Below are positions 1-11,945 of a DNA stretch of 64,000 nucleotides, one piece after another; the stretch's first letter is position 1; every line of letters begins with the position of its first letter. Source of the DNA: Parvularia atlantis (Eukaryota; Opisthokonta; Rotosphaerida); the NCBI GenBank assembly GCA_943704415.1, contig CALSCO010002273.1, positions 1 through 64,000 of the forward strand, given 5' to 3'. Made by a program: the position numbers and the translations under genes. The notes below the pieces were generated by a model that ran no database searches, was not told the DNA's origin, and saw nothing but the letters and a program-made list of their open reading frames with translations.

Positions 1-229
1 TTTTTGCGGTCTCTTTCTGTGCTTTTGTGCTACTTTTCTTTTTTCTCTGCTGCTTTGACGTCGCATCCGTCGGCGTGGCGGCCGCGGCCGTGGGACATCA
101 ATCGCCGAGATCGACGCACGAACGGCACTACAACCTCCTCGCGTTGCCGCTGATCTCCTGATCGGCGTCTCACGCGATCGGCGTCGCAGATGCGGGCGGA
201 CGACAGCGCGGGCCGAGCTCGTAATCCAC

Positions 230-1732
230 ATGAGCGCCGAGCATTCGCGCCCCCAGGCTGATCAGCAGCGCTTCGAGCGGTCCGATGCCAAGCAGTTCTT
301 CTGCTGCTGGGAGGACGAGTGCTCGGGCGAGGTCTGCCGGCGCACGTTTGTCAAGGAGGCCGAGCTCGAGTCGCACTTTGCTGCGCACTCGCACGCCCCG
401 GGCCTGTTTTGCCCGGTCTGCCCGCCCTACTACTTCCTGAACGAGGAGGACCACCGGCGCAACCACCTCGCCGCCTGCGACCCGTGGTTCGTCCAGGGCC
501 CGCGGCCCATCCACCGCCGGCGCCACCGCTCGCAGTCGACCTCGACCGCGGGCTCGACACCGCGCAGCTCGTCCAGCCCGCGCACGGCCCGTGCCCAGCA
601 GCTACACCAACCGACTCAGCAGCGCCATCTGCAGCAGCAAGCCTTCCCTGTGCCGCCGCCGCCGCACCTGACGCAGCAGCAACAGCAGCAGCAGCATGTG
701 CGCCCGCATCCCGCCTCAGCCCCGCCCACGACCTCGGCCCAACAGTACGAGCAGTACCTGCCGCACCTGCTGGGGCGCATCACCGTCGACATGCCGAGCG
801 CGTACGTGCACCAGGCCCTCCTCTCGCACTCACCCGCGACCTCGTCCGTCTCGCCCTCGTCGCCGCTCGACCCGGCCGTGCTTCGCTCGAGCAGCCGCGG
901 CGGCAGCGCCTTTGACGACCCCAAGCGCTACCGCTACTACTCGGACAGCCTCCCGGACGGCGCCCCGTTCGGCCAGCACGGCTTCACGGGCCCGCGCTCC
1001 CTCTCTGACGCCGATTTTACCGCAACGACGGCGGGCGGCGCGCCGGCGTGGACGCACGCGATCGAGGCGACGGAGGGCGTGTACAACGGCGCGCTGCTGC
1101 AGAAGCCGTCGCGTAGCAACGACTTTGGCGCGTGCGACAGCAGCATCGGCACCGCGGGCACGACCGGCGCAACGTCCGAGCACGACAAGTCGGTGATCGG
1201 GCGCTCGCTTCTGGCGGCGTCGGGCGCGATGCAGCCGCCGTCGCTGCCGAGCTTCGCCCTCCCGGTCCCGGGTCGCATGCTCCCGCCGCTGCACAGGCTG
1301 CCGTACCGCGGCGGCGACGACGGCACGGCCTTTGACTACTTCTCGGCGGACCCGCACGGCCAGCGCGGCGGCGGCAGTGCGGACGCGCCCGTGCAGGACG
1401 CGAGGGCGCTGTACACCTGGCCGGTCGACGACCTTGCCCGCGCTGCGCCGGCCGCCTCCTCTCCGTCGCACGAGCCGTCGCCGCCCGTGACCGACATCGT
1501 GCCCAAGCGCCGCTTCGCCGCAAGCGACCCGCACCACGCTGCGCAGCTGCTGCTGTCGATGCGGCGGGTCGAGCGCGAGGCCGACAGGGAGGGCGCGGGC
1601 GCGGGCGCTGCCGAGGCGAGCACATCCAACAACACGCCGCTGTTTGCGCTGTTTACGGCCCAGGTCAAGGACGCCGAGGTGGACGGGGCGGACGGGGCGG
1701 TGGCGCGCGGGCAGCGGCGCAAGCTTGAGTGA
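230..1732 (+). CDS. C2H2-like zinc-finger protein with low-complexity tail
   Basis: A single uninterrupted 500-codon frame opens at an ATG and closes at TGA; no intron is needed. Residues about 20-85 hold two zinc-finger-like units: a Cys-rich segment (FCCWEDEC) followed by ESHFAAHSH, then CPVC followed by DHRRNH and a further Cys. This spacing suits C2H2-type metal binding, though it matches no named finger family I can identify. The rest is rich in Ser, Pro, Ala, Gln and His with a short glutamine run, typical of a disordered tail. A nuclear, possibly DNA- or RNA-binding role is an inference. A short upstream ATG at 190 opens an out-of-frame reading frame that overlaps this start and could lower translation. 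Confidence 0.75.
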   Translation: MSAEHSRPQADQQRFERSDAKQFFCCWEDECSGEVCRRTFVKEAELESHFAAHSHAPGLFCPVCPPYYFLNEEDHRRNHLAACDPWFVQGPRPIHRRRHRSQSTSTAGSTPRSSSSPRTARAQQLHQPTQQRHLQQQAFPVPPPPHLTQQQQQQQHVRPHPASAPPTTSAQQYEQYLPHLLGRITVDMPSAYVHQALLSHSPATSSVSPSSPLDPAVLRSSSRGGSAFDDPKRYRYYSDSLPDGAPFGQHGFTGPRSLSDADFTATTAGGAPAWTHAIEATEGVYNGALLQKPSRSNDFGACDSSIGTAGTTGATSEHDKSVIGRSLLAASGAMQPPSLPSFALPVPGRMLPPLHRLPYRGGDDGTAFDYFSADPHGQRGGGSADAPVQDARALYTWPVDDLARAAPAASSPSHEPSPPVTDIVPKRRFAASDPHHAAQLLLSMRRVEREADREGAGAGAAEASTSNNTPLFALFTAQVKDAEVDGADGAVARGQRRKLE

Positions 1733-2148
1733 AAGAGCGACGTTGTCGTGTGTGGCAAGCCGATCATGCGCGATCGATCGCACACTTGTTCGTCTCGTTC
1801 TTGGCCCACTTTCCCGCCCACTTGTCCACTCACACGCGTGCTGCGGGTGGTCCACTGCGCGCTTTGTGTGTGCGGCCCGGCGTCGGCCTTGGCCCCTATC
1901 CGTCTGCGTGCCCCTGTTGCAGCTCCGCGCGGGACCCCCGTCGACGCGCACTTTTCACGCGCGCATGTTGTGACGCAGGCGGCGCTGCTGCTCGTTGCGC
2001 CGCTGCTCGTTGCTCGTTGCTCGCTGCTCGCTGCTCGCTGCTCGCTGCACGTTCGCTCGTTCGCTCATTTTTTGGTCGCTTTTGCTGCGCGCGTGACGCG
2101 CGTGACGCGTGACGACCAGCTCATTTTTGCGCCGTACCACAGCAACCA
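1733..2148. other. Intergenic region with degenerate 7-base repeats
   Basis: This gap separates the zinc-finger gene from the polyglutamine gene on the same strand. Around 1988-2070 it holds about eight to ten imperfect copies of a seven-base unit, TGCTCGY, followed by GTTCGCTC copies. Every frame here is a low-complexity shadow of the repeat. It must contain the first gene's 3' end and the second gene's promoter, but I recognise no poly(A) signal or TATA box. Confidence 0.6.
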
Positions 2149-2212
2149 ATGCTCACGGCAACGCGCGCGGGCCCGACCGGCGCCGCGCTGGCGACCAGCC
2201 CGACCGGCGCGT

Positions 2213-2248
<36 letters not shown>

Positions 2249-2420
2249 CGCTGACGGCGCACGGCAAGCCCACGCCGGCCCACCCGCGCCGGCCCACACC
2301 GGCCAAGGGCGCGCGTCAGGCGTCGCCGCCGACGCGCCGCGAGTCGGCGCCGCCGTCCCCGCAGCAGCAGCAGCAGCGGAGGGCAAGCGCGGGGCACCGT
2401 CACGGGCGCGACAAGCACCA

Positions 2421-2467
<47 letters not shown>

Positions 2468-2612
2468 CGCGGCAGCAGAAGGCGCGCGCGTGGCAGGACG
2501 TCCGTGGCGCCGCGGCCGAGCGCCCCGCCGACAGCAGCGGCAGCGAGGAGGAGGAGAAGGAGGAGGAGGACGACGACGACGACGGCAACGAGAACCATGA
2601 GGGCAACGCTCT

Positions 2613-2654
<42 letters not shown>

Positions 2655-3239
2655 CGACAACGTGGCGCGGCTCCCGCCAAGGCTCACGGCGTCGCGGCTG
2701 CCGCCCAAGGCCGGCTTCCGCCCCGCCGACGACCAGGTGCGCGCGCACTGGCTCGTTCATCCACTGCTTTTTCTGAACAGGACGAACAGGCCCACCCCGC
2801 GCCCGCCTGGAACAAGCTCGCGCCGCTGCTCGACCTGGCCGAGCCGCCGCGGGCGCCCATCGGGCGGCTCATCGCGCGCGAGCTGCAGCACGAGCACGGC
2901 TCCATGTCGTCCGCGTCCTCCGCGTCCAACGCGTCGCCCGTGCTCGCGCTCACGCCGGCCTCCGCGCCGGTCCTGCGCAGGTGCGTGCTTCCCCGCTGCC
3001 GCCCGTACACGCACCCGCTCACGCGCCCCGGCCGCGCCGCGCACAGCCAGCGCCGGCTCGATTTGCAGAAGGAGTTGAGCGAGCGCGAGGAGGAGACGGA
3101 CCTGATCAGGCGCACGCGCGAGGCGCTCTGGCGGGTTTCGCGCGAGTACGACACCATCTGCCGCAGCCGCAACCCGCAGCTGGAGGCGCTCGAGCGGTGG
3201 CAGACCCGCGCGCGAACCTCACCGCAGACGTTCAAGTGA
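2149..3239 (+). CDS. Polyglutamine-rich protein with C-terminal coiled coil, function unknown
   Basis: The frame opens at an ATG and runs through three pure glutamine tracts of 11, 16 and 13 residues (2215-2247, 2419-2466, 2614-2652), with an acidic Glu/Asp run between the last two. An intron at 2737-2780 (GTGCGC to CAG, 44 bases) joins in frame. A second probable intron at 2981-3046 is 66 bases with no stop, so retaining it would keep the frame. The last 60 residues are charged and heptad-like (DLQKELSEREEETDLIRRT), suggesting a coiled coil. I do not recognise the family. Long CAG tracts make the length likely to vary between strains. Confidence 0.7.
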
Positions 3240-3342
3240 GAACACCACAAAAAGAGAGAGAAAGAAAGAGTTCCCCGGGCGCGCTGTTATTGTACAACTT
3301 CTGCTCTTGTTCGCCGCGAAGGGTTGGCTGCCCCTCCCCCTC

Positions 3343-4460
3343 CTACGTGCTCTTGGCCTTGACCGCCGCGACCGAGCGCGCCGAGTACGTGCCGAAGAGC
3401 TGGTCCCAGATCGTGAACGTCGTCGCGAGGTTCTTCGCCTTGCCGGCGTAGCCCCTGGCCGCGCCGTCGGCACGTGCGTCGGCTCAGCGGGGAAGCACAC
3501 GCACGAGTAGTAGTGGTGCAGGTCGTGGAACGACGTCGGCGCGTGGAACGGGATGAGCTGCCACGGCCTTGGCGATGCGCACGTCAGCCGCACGGTCGCC
3601 GCACCGCCCACACCCCGCCGCGGCCGCACGAGAACGGGTACTCCCAGCCCGAGTGGTTGGCCACGTCCTGGCCCGTGCGCACAAAGATGAAGATGAGCAG
3701 CGTGAGCAGGTGCGGGCGCACGATCAGCGCGGCAAGGAACGTGCCTGTTGTTGCCGCCGTCAGCCCGCGCCACACAACGCGCGCGCCGACGCACCGACGC
3801 TGACGAGGACCATCTCGAGCGGGTGGATGTAGTTGGTCGCAAGCGCCGTCGGCTCTTTGATCTCGTGGTGCAGCGCGTGCACGTTGCGCCACAACCTGCG
3901 CATCGTCAGGCGTCAAGGTCGAGGGGCGACGCGCGATCGGCGCACCACGGCACGGCGTGCAGCGTGCGGTGGTTCCAGTAGAAGTACAGGTCGTCGATGA
4001 CATGCATCGCCGCCACGCCCAGCACGACGGCCCAGACGGACGGCAGCGGCCTGCCCGTCTGCGGATCGCCGTCAGGACGACGACGACGCCGATCGCCCCA
4101 TCCGTGCGCGCGCCGCACCGCCAGCGGCAGCAGCGGGAACACGACCGCGCCCGACAGCGAGCTCAGCAGCAGGAACAGCTGCGCCCAGAGGCTCTGGCGG
4201 AGGATCTTGCCAAAGGGGTAGCGCGTGCGCTCTGCGGCCGGGCGATCAGCGACTCGATGATCGCGCGAACGCGGGCGCAACGGCGCACCGCCCGTGTAGA
4301 CGAGCTTGTAGCGCGCGTGGAACCAGCGCGGCGCGAAGCGATCCAGCGCCTCGCACGTGGCCGAGACGAGCACGTTGGCCGCGAGCGACGTCGCGTATGG
4401 CAGCGCTACAAAGAGCACCGACGGGCTTGCCGTCTCGGCCCACGTCGCGAACGCCTCCAT
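3343..4460 (-). CDS. Sterol desaturase / fatty acid hydroxylase superfamily protein
   Basis: An integral membrane di-iron oxygenase of the type that hydroxylates or desaturates sterols or acyl chains in the ER. The family's histidine clusters are all visible in order: HRTLH (HX3H), HALHH (HX2HH) in WRNVHALHHEIKEP, and HDLHHYY (HX2HH) near the C-terminus, followed by GYAGKAKNLATTF and WDQLFGTY, which are also typical. Hydrophobic segments lie between them. There are several introns; the last begins GTGCGTGT just after HHYYS. I chose the ATG at 4460 because the longer frame upstream opens only at GTG. The start lies 26 bases beyond the stop of the HECT ligase on the same strand. Which substrate it uses (C-4 methyl, C-5 or fatty acid) cannot be told. 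Confidence 0.85.
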
Positions 4461-4486
4461 ACGATCGAGAGAAGAAAACAAAGCGC

Positions 4487-7400
4487 TCACGAGAGCTCAA
4501 AGCCGGCGTTAGCGTGGATCGCGTACAGCAGCCGGTCCTGCAGGTGCCGCTTGGACCTGTACACGGGCAGCCTGGGCGCACAAAGTGAGCTCCCTGCGAG
4601 ACTGATCAGACGCGCACTGCGCCGCACTTGAGCAGGTTGAAGCACGTCGACGCCGACGGCAGCCGGTCCGTGTCGGCGCCACCGCTCAGCGCACGGCCGA
4701 CGCCGAGGAGTGCCGCGACGGACGCTGCGTGTGCCTGTGATCAGGCTCGGCGAGCAGGCATCGCATGGCGCACCGAGCACGCTCGGGCCCTCGGGGTTCT
4801 CGGGCGCGTCGCTCGCGACCGAGCGCACGGTGAACGGCGGGTTGAGCGCCTTGAAGCCCGAGAGCGGCGGCTTGGAGCACGCTGTGACGTAGCGCAGGAA
4901 CAGCTTCTGGTCTGCGCGCGACAGCTCCTTCACGACCTGCGCCGCGCGCTCTCGTCAGCCCACCGTCCTCATGGGCGCGCGTGCGGACGTGCGTCTTGCC
5001 TGCCAGAGCCACTGGATCACGCGGTGGCCCGCGTGGTACCCGCCGGCGTACACGGCATTGCGCTTGAGGTCGTCCACGTCTGCACGCGCGCGTCAGAAAT
5101 CGGCACGTGCACGGTCGCAGGCGCGCCAAGATCGGCGTCGTCGCCCGAGATCAGCCGTCGCAGCTCGGGCGGCGTGAAGCAGCGCAGCCAGTGGTCCTCC
5201 ATTGCGAGCGAGAAGCCGTTGACAAACGCGCGCGTCTGCATCGCCACCTGCGCCCCGACACCGATCAGCCTTAGCGCCCACAATGCACAAGGCGTACCCA
5301 CCTGCTTGTTCAAGCGGTGGTCGGCGCGCAGGTGCACGTACGCAATGCGGCTGTCGTTGGTCACGGGCACGGCGCTCCCGCCCGGCCGCAGCTCGCGCGT
5401 CACGACACGCTTTGTGCCGTCTGCCGCGCGTCTCAGCCACGCAGAGCGCAGCACCCGGCGTCGCGCACCCGACTGCGTCACCTCTTCGTCCACGCTGAAC
5501 GTGAGCGACAGGTCGTCGACGTTGCCCGCGTACCGCTTGACAAACATCAGATTTTTGTACCTATCGGGCGCGCCCGTCAGCCCCGCCGGCTATGGCAGAG
5601 CCGCCCGCGCGGCGCACAGGTCCGGGTCGAGCTGCGGGAGGTCGCTCAGAGGCGAGTGCGCCCGCTGCAGCTTGGCCAGGAACACGGGCGAGAGCGGCGT
5701 GTCTGCGCGGCCGGGAGCTGTGAACTTGGGCGAGGATGCAAGGCTATGCCGCTCACCTAGCACGATGCCCTCTCGCACGGCCTTGCCCAGCAGCCGCCCG
5801 AGCAGGTCAAAGAGCAGCAGCACGTCGCCGCGTCCCGCACCCTCCTCCTGGTACGCCGCCGGGAATAGCAGCTGGTCGGGCGTGGGCACAAACATGCTGC
5901 AGCGCGGCGCGTGAGCGGCCCTGCCTGTTGACGGTGCGTGCGCACCGGTGCGACGGGTGCAGCAGCAGCTTGCACGACTCTTCCAAGAACTCCTTGAACA
6001 CGCCCATCTGGTCGATGCCTACTCGCGCTGGTCAGCAACAGCACACGCGCACCGGACGACGCCCTCGCGCACCGGCCTCGGGCAGGCCCTGCTGGTTGAT
6101 AAATTGCACGCGCACGAGGCCCTGCAGCTGCTCGCGCGTCAGCCTGCGCGTCAGTGCGAGGGCGGCATCAGCGGTGCACGTGCGCTCAACACACGCCAGA
6201 CGGCATGCCGCCCAAAGGTCCTGAGCGCGTCGTCGATGAGCGTGAGCCGGTGCAGCTTGAGCAGCACGTAGCGCGGGCCCCGGTCGGCCGGCGCCTCAAG
6301 CGCGGCGCGCTTGCGGTCCTCGATCGTCTGTGCCTGCCGTTTAGCACGCGCGCAACAGAGAGCTGGCGACGCACTTTCTGGAACAGGTGCAGCCTCGTCT
6401 CGAACGGCAGAGCCGACGGCAGGATGCGCAACACCAGCAGCGGCGCGTTCTCGCCGCGCACAAGCGCGCTGGCCACGCAACGTGTCAGCAGGGCAGGCCG
6501 CGCGGGCGTCGCGGCTAGGCGCTCACTTGCGGTAGCCGGTGGTCGACGCGGCGGCGATGCGCCACGTTTCCGGCGGGCAGAACGGGCGCGCCTCGTCGCG
6601 CTCCTGCAGCACGCGCAACACCGCGCGCATCGGGCCCAGCAGCGACCACAGCGTCTGGTCGACGTCGGCCACGGGCGAGACGGTGGCGTTGGCGCTCAGG
6701 GACTGGAACATGAACGTCTGTGTCGGGGTGCCCTCTGTCAATCGGCGCGCGGCACACGCTCGCACGCGCACACACACCTGCAGGTACTTGGCCATCTGCG
6801 CCAGCTCGTCCAGCGTAAACGGGTCCTGCTGCTCGTACATCTCCTGCAGGTCGAGCACCCTGCGCAGCGCCAGCCCGTCAGAGCGGCGGAGCAAGGCACG
6901 CGTCGGCGGCGCGCACTCGAGCAGCTGGCGCGCCGCCAGGCAGAACAGCTGCAGCAGCGGCGTGAATGGCTCGGCAAACGGGTGCTCGGCCGCGTTTAGA
7001 AACAGTCCAAAGCCGCCCGCCGGCCCGAGCTGCACCATTTCGCGCCAGAGCTTCCCCGACACCGTCAGGTGCACGAGCCGCAGCGGGCAGCAAGCGGCCG
7101 CACCTTGGGCAGCAGGCCGGGCAGGTACGCGAGCGCGCTCATGATCTCGCGGCGCACGGCCAACAGCGTCTCCTGCGTGTGCGCGCGCACGCGCGTCGGT
7201 CATGCGCCAGCGCAGTGGTGCGGCGCACCATCATGCACAGGCACAGGCGCGCCGCGTGCATCAGCTCGACGCTGCGGATCGCCCCGAGCGCCCCCGTGAA
7301 CAGGTCGCGCAGCACCGCAGCCGACCACAGCTGCGCGATCTGCTGCGACACGCCTGTCACACGCAGCGGTCAGCCGCGAACAGCAGGCACACGGCGCGGG

Positions 7401-8764
7401 CGACACCGGGCAGGACGCGCGCGGCGGTCGCGTCGCTCGGGCCCGAGTACCACGCAAACAGCGGGTGCAGGCTCACGTGCTGCGACGCCTGGCGTGCGAC
7501 GTACGCGCGGCACTGCCACAGCAGCGCGGTCACGGCGCAGGCACAGTCGGCCGTGGGCCAGCCTGGGTCGCTGTAAGACGGGCACTACAACCGAGGGTCT
7601 CAAGCACGCACCCGCCGGCCTGGTCGCCTGCCGCTGGCCCGCGGCAAAGAGGTCCGCGAGGTTGCCGACAATGTAGAGCGTCTCGTTGCCGGGGCGGGCG
7701 CTGGCGACGATCTGCGCCGAGGGTGGGCATGGCGAGCGGGCGCGAGGAAAACGCGGGCGGCACCTTGGCGAGCTGGCCGCCCGCGAGCTCGCGCAGCACG
7801 GTCTGGAAGAACGTCGTCGTCGTGAGCACGACCGCGACGAGCTGCGGGTCCTGCCCTCGTCGCGCGTCAGCCGCCAATGAGCTGCACGAGCACCAGGCAG
7901 CGCACCAGTCGCGACACGAGCAGCGGCACGGCGAGCGCGTGCAGGATCAGTGGCACGAGCGCCTCGCGTGCGGCCGCCGCTGCGCCTGCGGCATCGGCCG
8001 CCGCGAAGGCCGTGGCGACAAAGGGCGTGAGCAGCACCTTGGTCAGCACGGTGAGCTGCACGCGCGCCGACGCTGCGCTGGTCGGCTCGGCCAGCGCGCG
8101 GCCCGAGGCACCGGCGGGCGGGACGGTCTGCAGCACGAGGCGCAGAAGGACGCCGCCGAGCAGCCGCACAAACTCGGCGTTGTCGGTCGCGTACAGCTGG
8201 CGCGCGATGGCGAGGCAGGCGCGGGCGATGGCTGGGCGGTCGCCCGCAAAGGCGTCTGGCGTGAGCGTGCTGACGAGCAGCAGCTGCAGCTCCGGACGGG
8301 CACCGGCAGCGGCCGGGTCGGCGAGGGCGCGCGCGGCGAACAGCATGACGTGCTGCAGCAGTCGGCCTGCCGCCGTCCCGCCACGCACGAGGGCCGTGCC
8401 GACCGTGCCGCCGCGGATGCCCGCGACCACGTCCTTGGCGAGCGCCGCCAGCCGCGCCGAGTCGGCTCGCGCGTCGTACCAGAGCACGAACGCGCCCACG
8501 ACGCGCATCCACTCGGGTGCGGGCGCCGTGGCGACGGCGGGTCCGCGCGCATCGAACGCGGCACGCTGCTGCGTCGCCCACTGCTGCCGATGGCGCTGCG
8601 CGACCGTCAGCGATCACGTCAGCGCGAGGCGCGGGACACACCCATCGCCGCAGCACGCGCAGGAGCCGCCGCGCCGCGTCCCGGTGCCGCAAACTCTCGG
8701 CCGCCCGGTCGCGCTCGCGGGCGCGCCGCTCACGTTCGGCCCGCGCGATGACCACTGCGTCCAT
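4487..8764 (-). CDS. UBE3C: HECT-type E3 ubiquitin ligase, UBE3C/Hul5-like
   Basis: The C-terminal third is a clear HECT domain: [56 protein letters not shown], then the catalytic-cysteine motif [12 protein letters not shown] (Cys near 4643) and the terminal [14 protein letters not shown]. The ELS ending and the order of motifs fit UBE3C/Hul5, which extends ubiquitin chains on proteasome-bound substrates. [20 protein letters not shown]-terminal to these, is also family-typical. The N-terminus, [19 protein letters not shown] followed by an IQ-like basic helix, resembles UBE3C's start. The middle is helical and poorly conserved. There are many short introns. The ATG at 8764 is preferred because the frame further upstream opens at TTG. 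Confidence 0.88.
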
Positions 8765-8788
8765 CGCTCCAACAAGTGTGTACAGCAA

Positions 8789-10591
8789 CTACCTCGTCAT
8801 GCGCGGCCGCTTGGGCGCGGGCGAGCCGGGGCGCTCGGGCGTCTGCGGGCGCGACCGTGGCAGGGCGGGCGATCGTGGCTGGTGCGTGGCGCACGGCGCA
8901 CGGCGCACGGCGGACGGTCAGCGACGCAGTGCGAGGCAGACACCACCCGCACCGGCGTGCTCGGCGGCCCGGGTGATGTCCCGCGCAGGATCTCCTCGCT
9001 TGCGCGCTTGTACTGGTCACGGTCGACGACGTGCACGTAGTAGTCGATCGGCGTCGTCATCCACGAGACGCCTGCGTGGACGGCGCGCCGCGATGGCCGT
9101 CAGGCTAGGCGTGCACAGCACGCGGGCACACCGTCGGGCCGCGTGTACGTGTGCTTGGTCACGCGGAGGATGGCCGAGGGGTCGTTGAGCGAGTGCTGTC
9201 GCACGCCGTGAGCCGTGAGCATGCCACGCGCCCTCGGGGCGTGCGCGCACCTCGGTCAGGCGTGTGCGCAGCGGCGCAAACGGCTTGAATGAGACAATCT
9301 TAGCGCCGTTCTTCATCGTCAGGAAGAGGTGGATCAGCTCGTTGTTGGTCTTCGCGTCAAAGGCGTAGTTCTGGCAGAAGATCACGTCGACATCGGGCAT
9401 GAGCACCTACGCGACGCGTCGGCGCGCGTGGCGCGGCGGCAGGCGGCCGCGCGCGCGCTCTCACGGTCAGCTCCTGGTGCGCGAGAAAGTCGCCCTTGCG
9501 CAACACGGTCCCGCCGATCTTGCGGCCGTACGCGAGCGCGCGCGTCATGACCTCGGCGAGCAGGCGCTCGGCGTACTCGAACGGCGTGTCCAGCAGCTCG
9601 ATGCCGTAGACGTTGCACTGAGTCTGCGCAGCCACCTGCGCCGCGGCTGAGCATTTGCTGCGCCGTGCGTGTGCGCGTTCGCCAGCCGCGGCGCACCTGG
9701 AACACAACGTTGCCGATGCCCATGCCCAGATCCACAAAGAGCGACTGCCGCCCGAGCTCGACCTGCTTGATAATCTCGCTCACCAGCGGCACCTGCGTCT
9801 CGCCGTACACCTCGCGGCTGAAGCTCTCGTACCGGTTGAGGCTGTCTGGGTCGTCCACGATGCGCTCGTAGCTCTGCCGCCACAGGTGCGCGACAAAGGC
9901 GGCCGACATCGGCGCGGCCGAGCGCAGCTTGACCTGCGCGGCGTCGTCAGACGTCAGGGACACGGTGTCGCGGCGCGCACCGTGCCCAGCTGCAGCACGT
10001 TGTCGAGCATCGCGTTGTACCGCTGCACCAGCTCGAGCACGTACGGCACGTCGGTCTGTGACAGGTCGCGTCGTGTTGGTGAGGCACAGGCCGCGCGTGC
10101 GAGCGGGCAGCGCGTGACCTTGTCTTTCTTGCGGTCGTTGCGCCGCACGCCGCGGTCGAGCGCCTCCTGGAAGTCGTCGCCGCCGAGTGCGTCGCGGCGC
10201 TCGGCCTGTGCGCGCGACCGTTACGTTTCGGCGGTCCGCACGTGGGCGCAGCGTGCGCGCCGCCCCGCTGCCGCACCGACACGAGCCGCATCGACGCGAG
10301 CGCGTCCAGCACGGGTGTGTGCTCCGGCTCGACCGCCGGCACGGCCAGGACGTAGCGCTCCTCCGCGCCGCAAGGCAGCCGCAGCGCGCACGCGGGGGCG
10401 CCCTCGAGGCGCGCGTGGAATCGCTCTGTGTGCGCGGCACGCGTCAGGCATAGAGAGAGAGAGAGCGCACGTGTCGGGCCGCCGTGCGCACCCGCGTGCT
10501 GCCGGCAGTAGTCGGCGCTGTGCACGAGGCCGCGCAGGTCCGGCGGCGCGGCGGCGGCGGCAGGTGCCGGCGCGGGTGGGGCTGTTGTCAT
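8789..10591 (-). CDS. DOT1L: DOT1-like histone H3K79 methyltransferase
   Basis: A class I-fold methyltransferase of the DOT1 family, which methylates Lys79 of histone H3 on nucleosomes. Visible landmarks are YGETQVPLVSEIIKQVELG, the SAM-binding loop FVDLGMGIGNVVFQV, YGIELLDTPFEYAERL, the NYAF motif in FCQNYAFDAKTNNEL, and IVSFKPFAP, all in DOT1 order. The C-terminus continues past the catalytic fold through one more intron (GTGCGG to CAG) and ends in a basic KRPR segment that could serve nuclear import or DNA contact. The N-terminal about 150 residues are Ala/Pro-rich and unrecognised. Its ATG at 10591 lies only 17 bases from the ATG of the divergent PC-esterase-like gene. Confidence 0.9.
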
Positions 10592-10608
10592 GCTTCGAAG
10601 TTGGACAG

Positions 10609-11945
10609 ATGCTTGCACGCTTCGTCTTTGTCGCGGTCGCGGCGGCCTTGGCGGCCTCTGGGGCGGCGGCGGCGGGCGGCCGCGGCATGTGCGTGCGCCG
10701 CTGGGCCGCCCTGCCCGAGCCGCCTGCCGCCGCGTCGCTCGCGCCCAAGGCCGTCCGCGAGGCGCTGCACTGCTGGGCCACGCGCGGCACGTTCCGCAAC
10801 GACCCGACGCTCCATGTGGACGAGCGGTGGCCGGCGCCGCCCCGCAGGCGTGCGTGCGCGTCGTCGCCGTCGGTATTCGCGCGGCGCGCCGAGGCCGGCG
10901 TCTACTGGGAGCCGGACGCGAGCTGCCCGCTGCCGTACACGCACATGAACGACGCGCGCGACGTGTGCCGGACGATGGCCGGGCGTGGGCTGCTCCTCGT
11001 CGGCGACACGCTGACGCTGCAGCTGTTTGAGGCGCTACAGACGCTCGTGCAGCGCGCGCTTGTGCGTCTCGGCGGGCAGGCGGCGGCGCACGTGTGGGAC
11101 ACGACCAACCAGGACAGCGCGTTTGCGTGCTATGGCCCGCCCGAGGACACCGGCGAGGCCATCTTCTGCCAGGCGACGCTGTGCGAGCACTCGGGCTACG
11201 CGCCATTCAACCTCACGTTTGTGCGCAACGACCGCCTCTCGGACGTGCTCAACTTTGGCAAGACGTCGAACGAGCACGGCGAGTTTTGGCAGGTGCGCGC
11301 ATGTGGAGCCGCATTACGCGGGCCTCACATGGCGCTTGCACAAGAACGCTTGGCTGCCCCACTTGCACAACAACAGCATCGTCGTGCTCAACCGCGGCGC
11401 CCGCTACGCCAAGGACGACGAGCTGACGGTCGAGTACGAGCGCGCGCTGCACATGGTCAACAGCACGCTCTTCGGTGACGGCAGCACGGCGGCTGGGCGC
11501 CTCGTCTTTGTGCGCAACACGCCACCCGGTGCGTGCGCTGCCGCTGCAAGGCACAAGCACTGCTCACCGTCGCGCCAGGTCATCCGGACTGCATGCAGTA
11601 CGTCAACACGCAGCCGGACGGGTCACGGCCCGACGCGGGGCCGGCGGCGGCCGTGCTGCCCGGGCACTGGGGCGACTTTGCGAGGCAGAACGCGCTCGTG
11701 CGCGCGCTGGTGGAGGGGCGCTTCGGCCCGCGCTTTCTCGTGCTCGACGTGGACACGGTGACCGCGCAGCGGCGCGACTCGCACGTGGACGCGCATGACT
11801 GGTGCGCAGCGCTCAGCTGCGGGCGGCGTTTGCCTTCTCATGCGCTGCGCGCAGCCTGCACTACTGCCGGCCGGGGCCGGTCGACTTGTGGGCCGAACTG
11901 CTGGTCAACGCGATCCGAGCCGCGTCGGCAATGGCATACCCCTGA
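10609..11945 (+). CDS. Secreted PC-esterase / TBL-like protein, possibly frameshifted
   Basis: An N-terminal signal peptide (MLARFVFVAVAAALAAS) leads into a protein resembling the PC-esterase group that includes plant TBL acetyltransferases and CASD1. The C-terminal motif is complete once two introns are removed: DSHVDAHDCLHYC followed by RPGPVDLWAELL, carrying the Asp-x-x-His pair. The N-terminal GDS box reads VGDTLTLQL, with Thr where the nucleophile Ser is expected. Introns at 11529-11578 and near 11797-11858 fit the local rule. Between FWQ and VEPHYAGLTW near 11290-11305 the frame changes with too little sequence for an intron, so one base may be extra. It may be a sequence error or a damaged gene. 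It presumably modifies a surface glycan. Confidence 0.7.

Noticed and set aside
830-1951. Long minus-strand open frame of 373 codons opposite the zinc-finger gene.
   Set aside because: Arg/Ala-rich shadow produced by high GC; the plus frame has an ATG, zinc ligands and better codon use.
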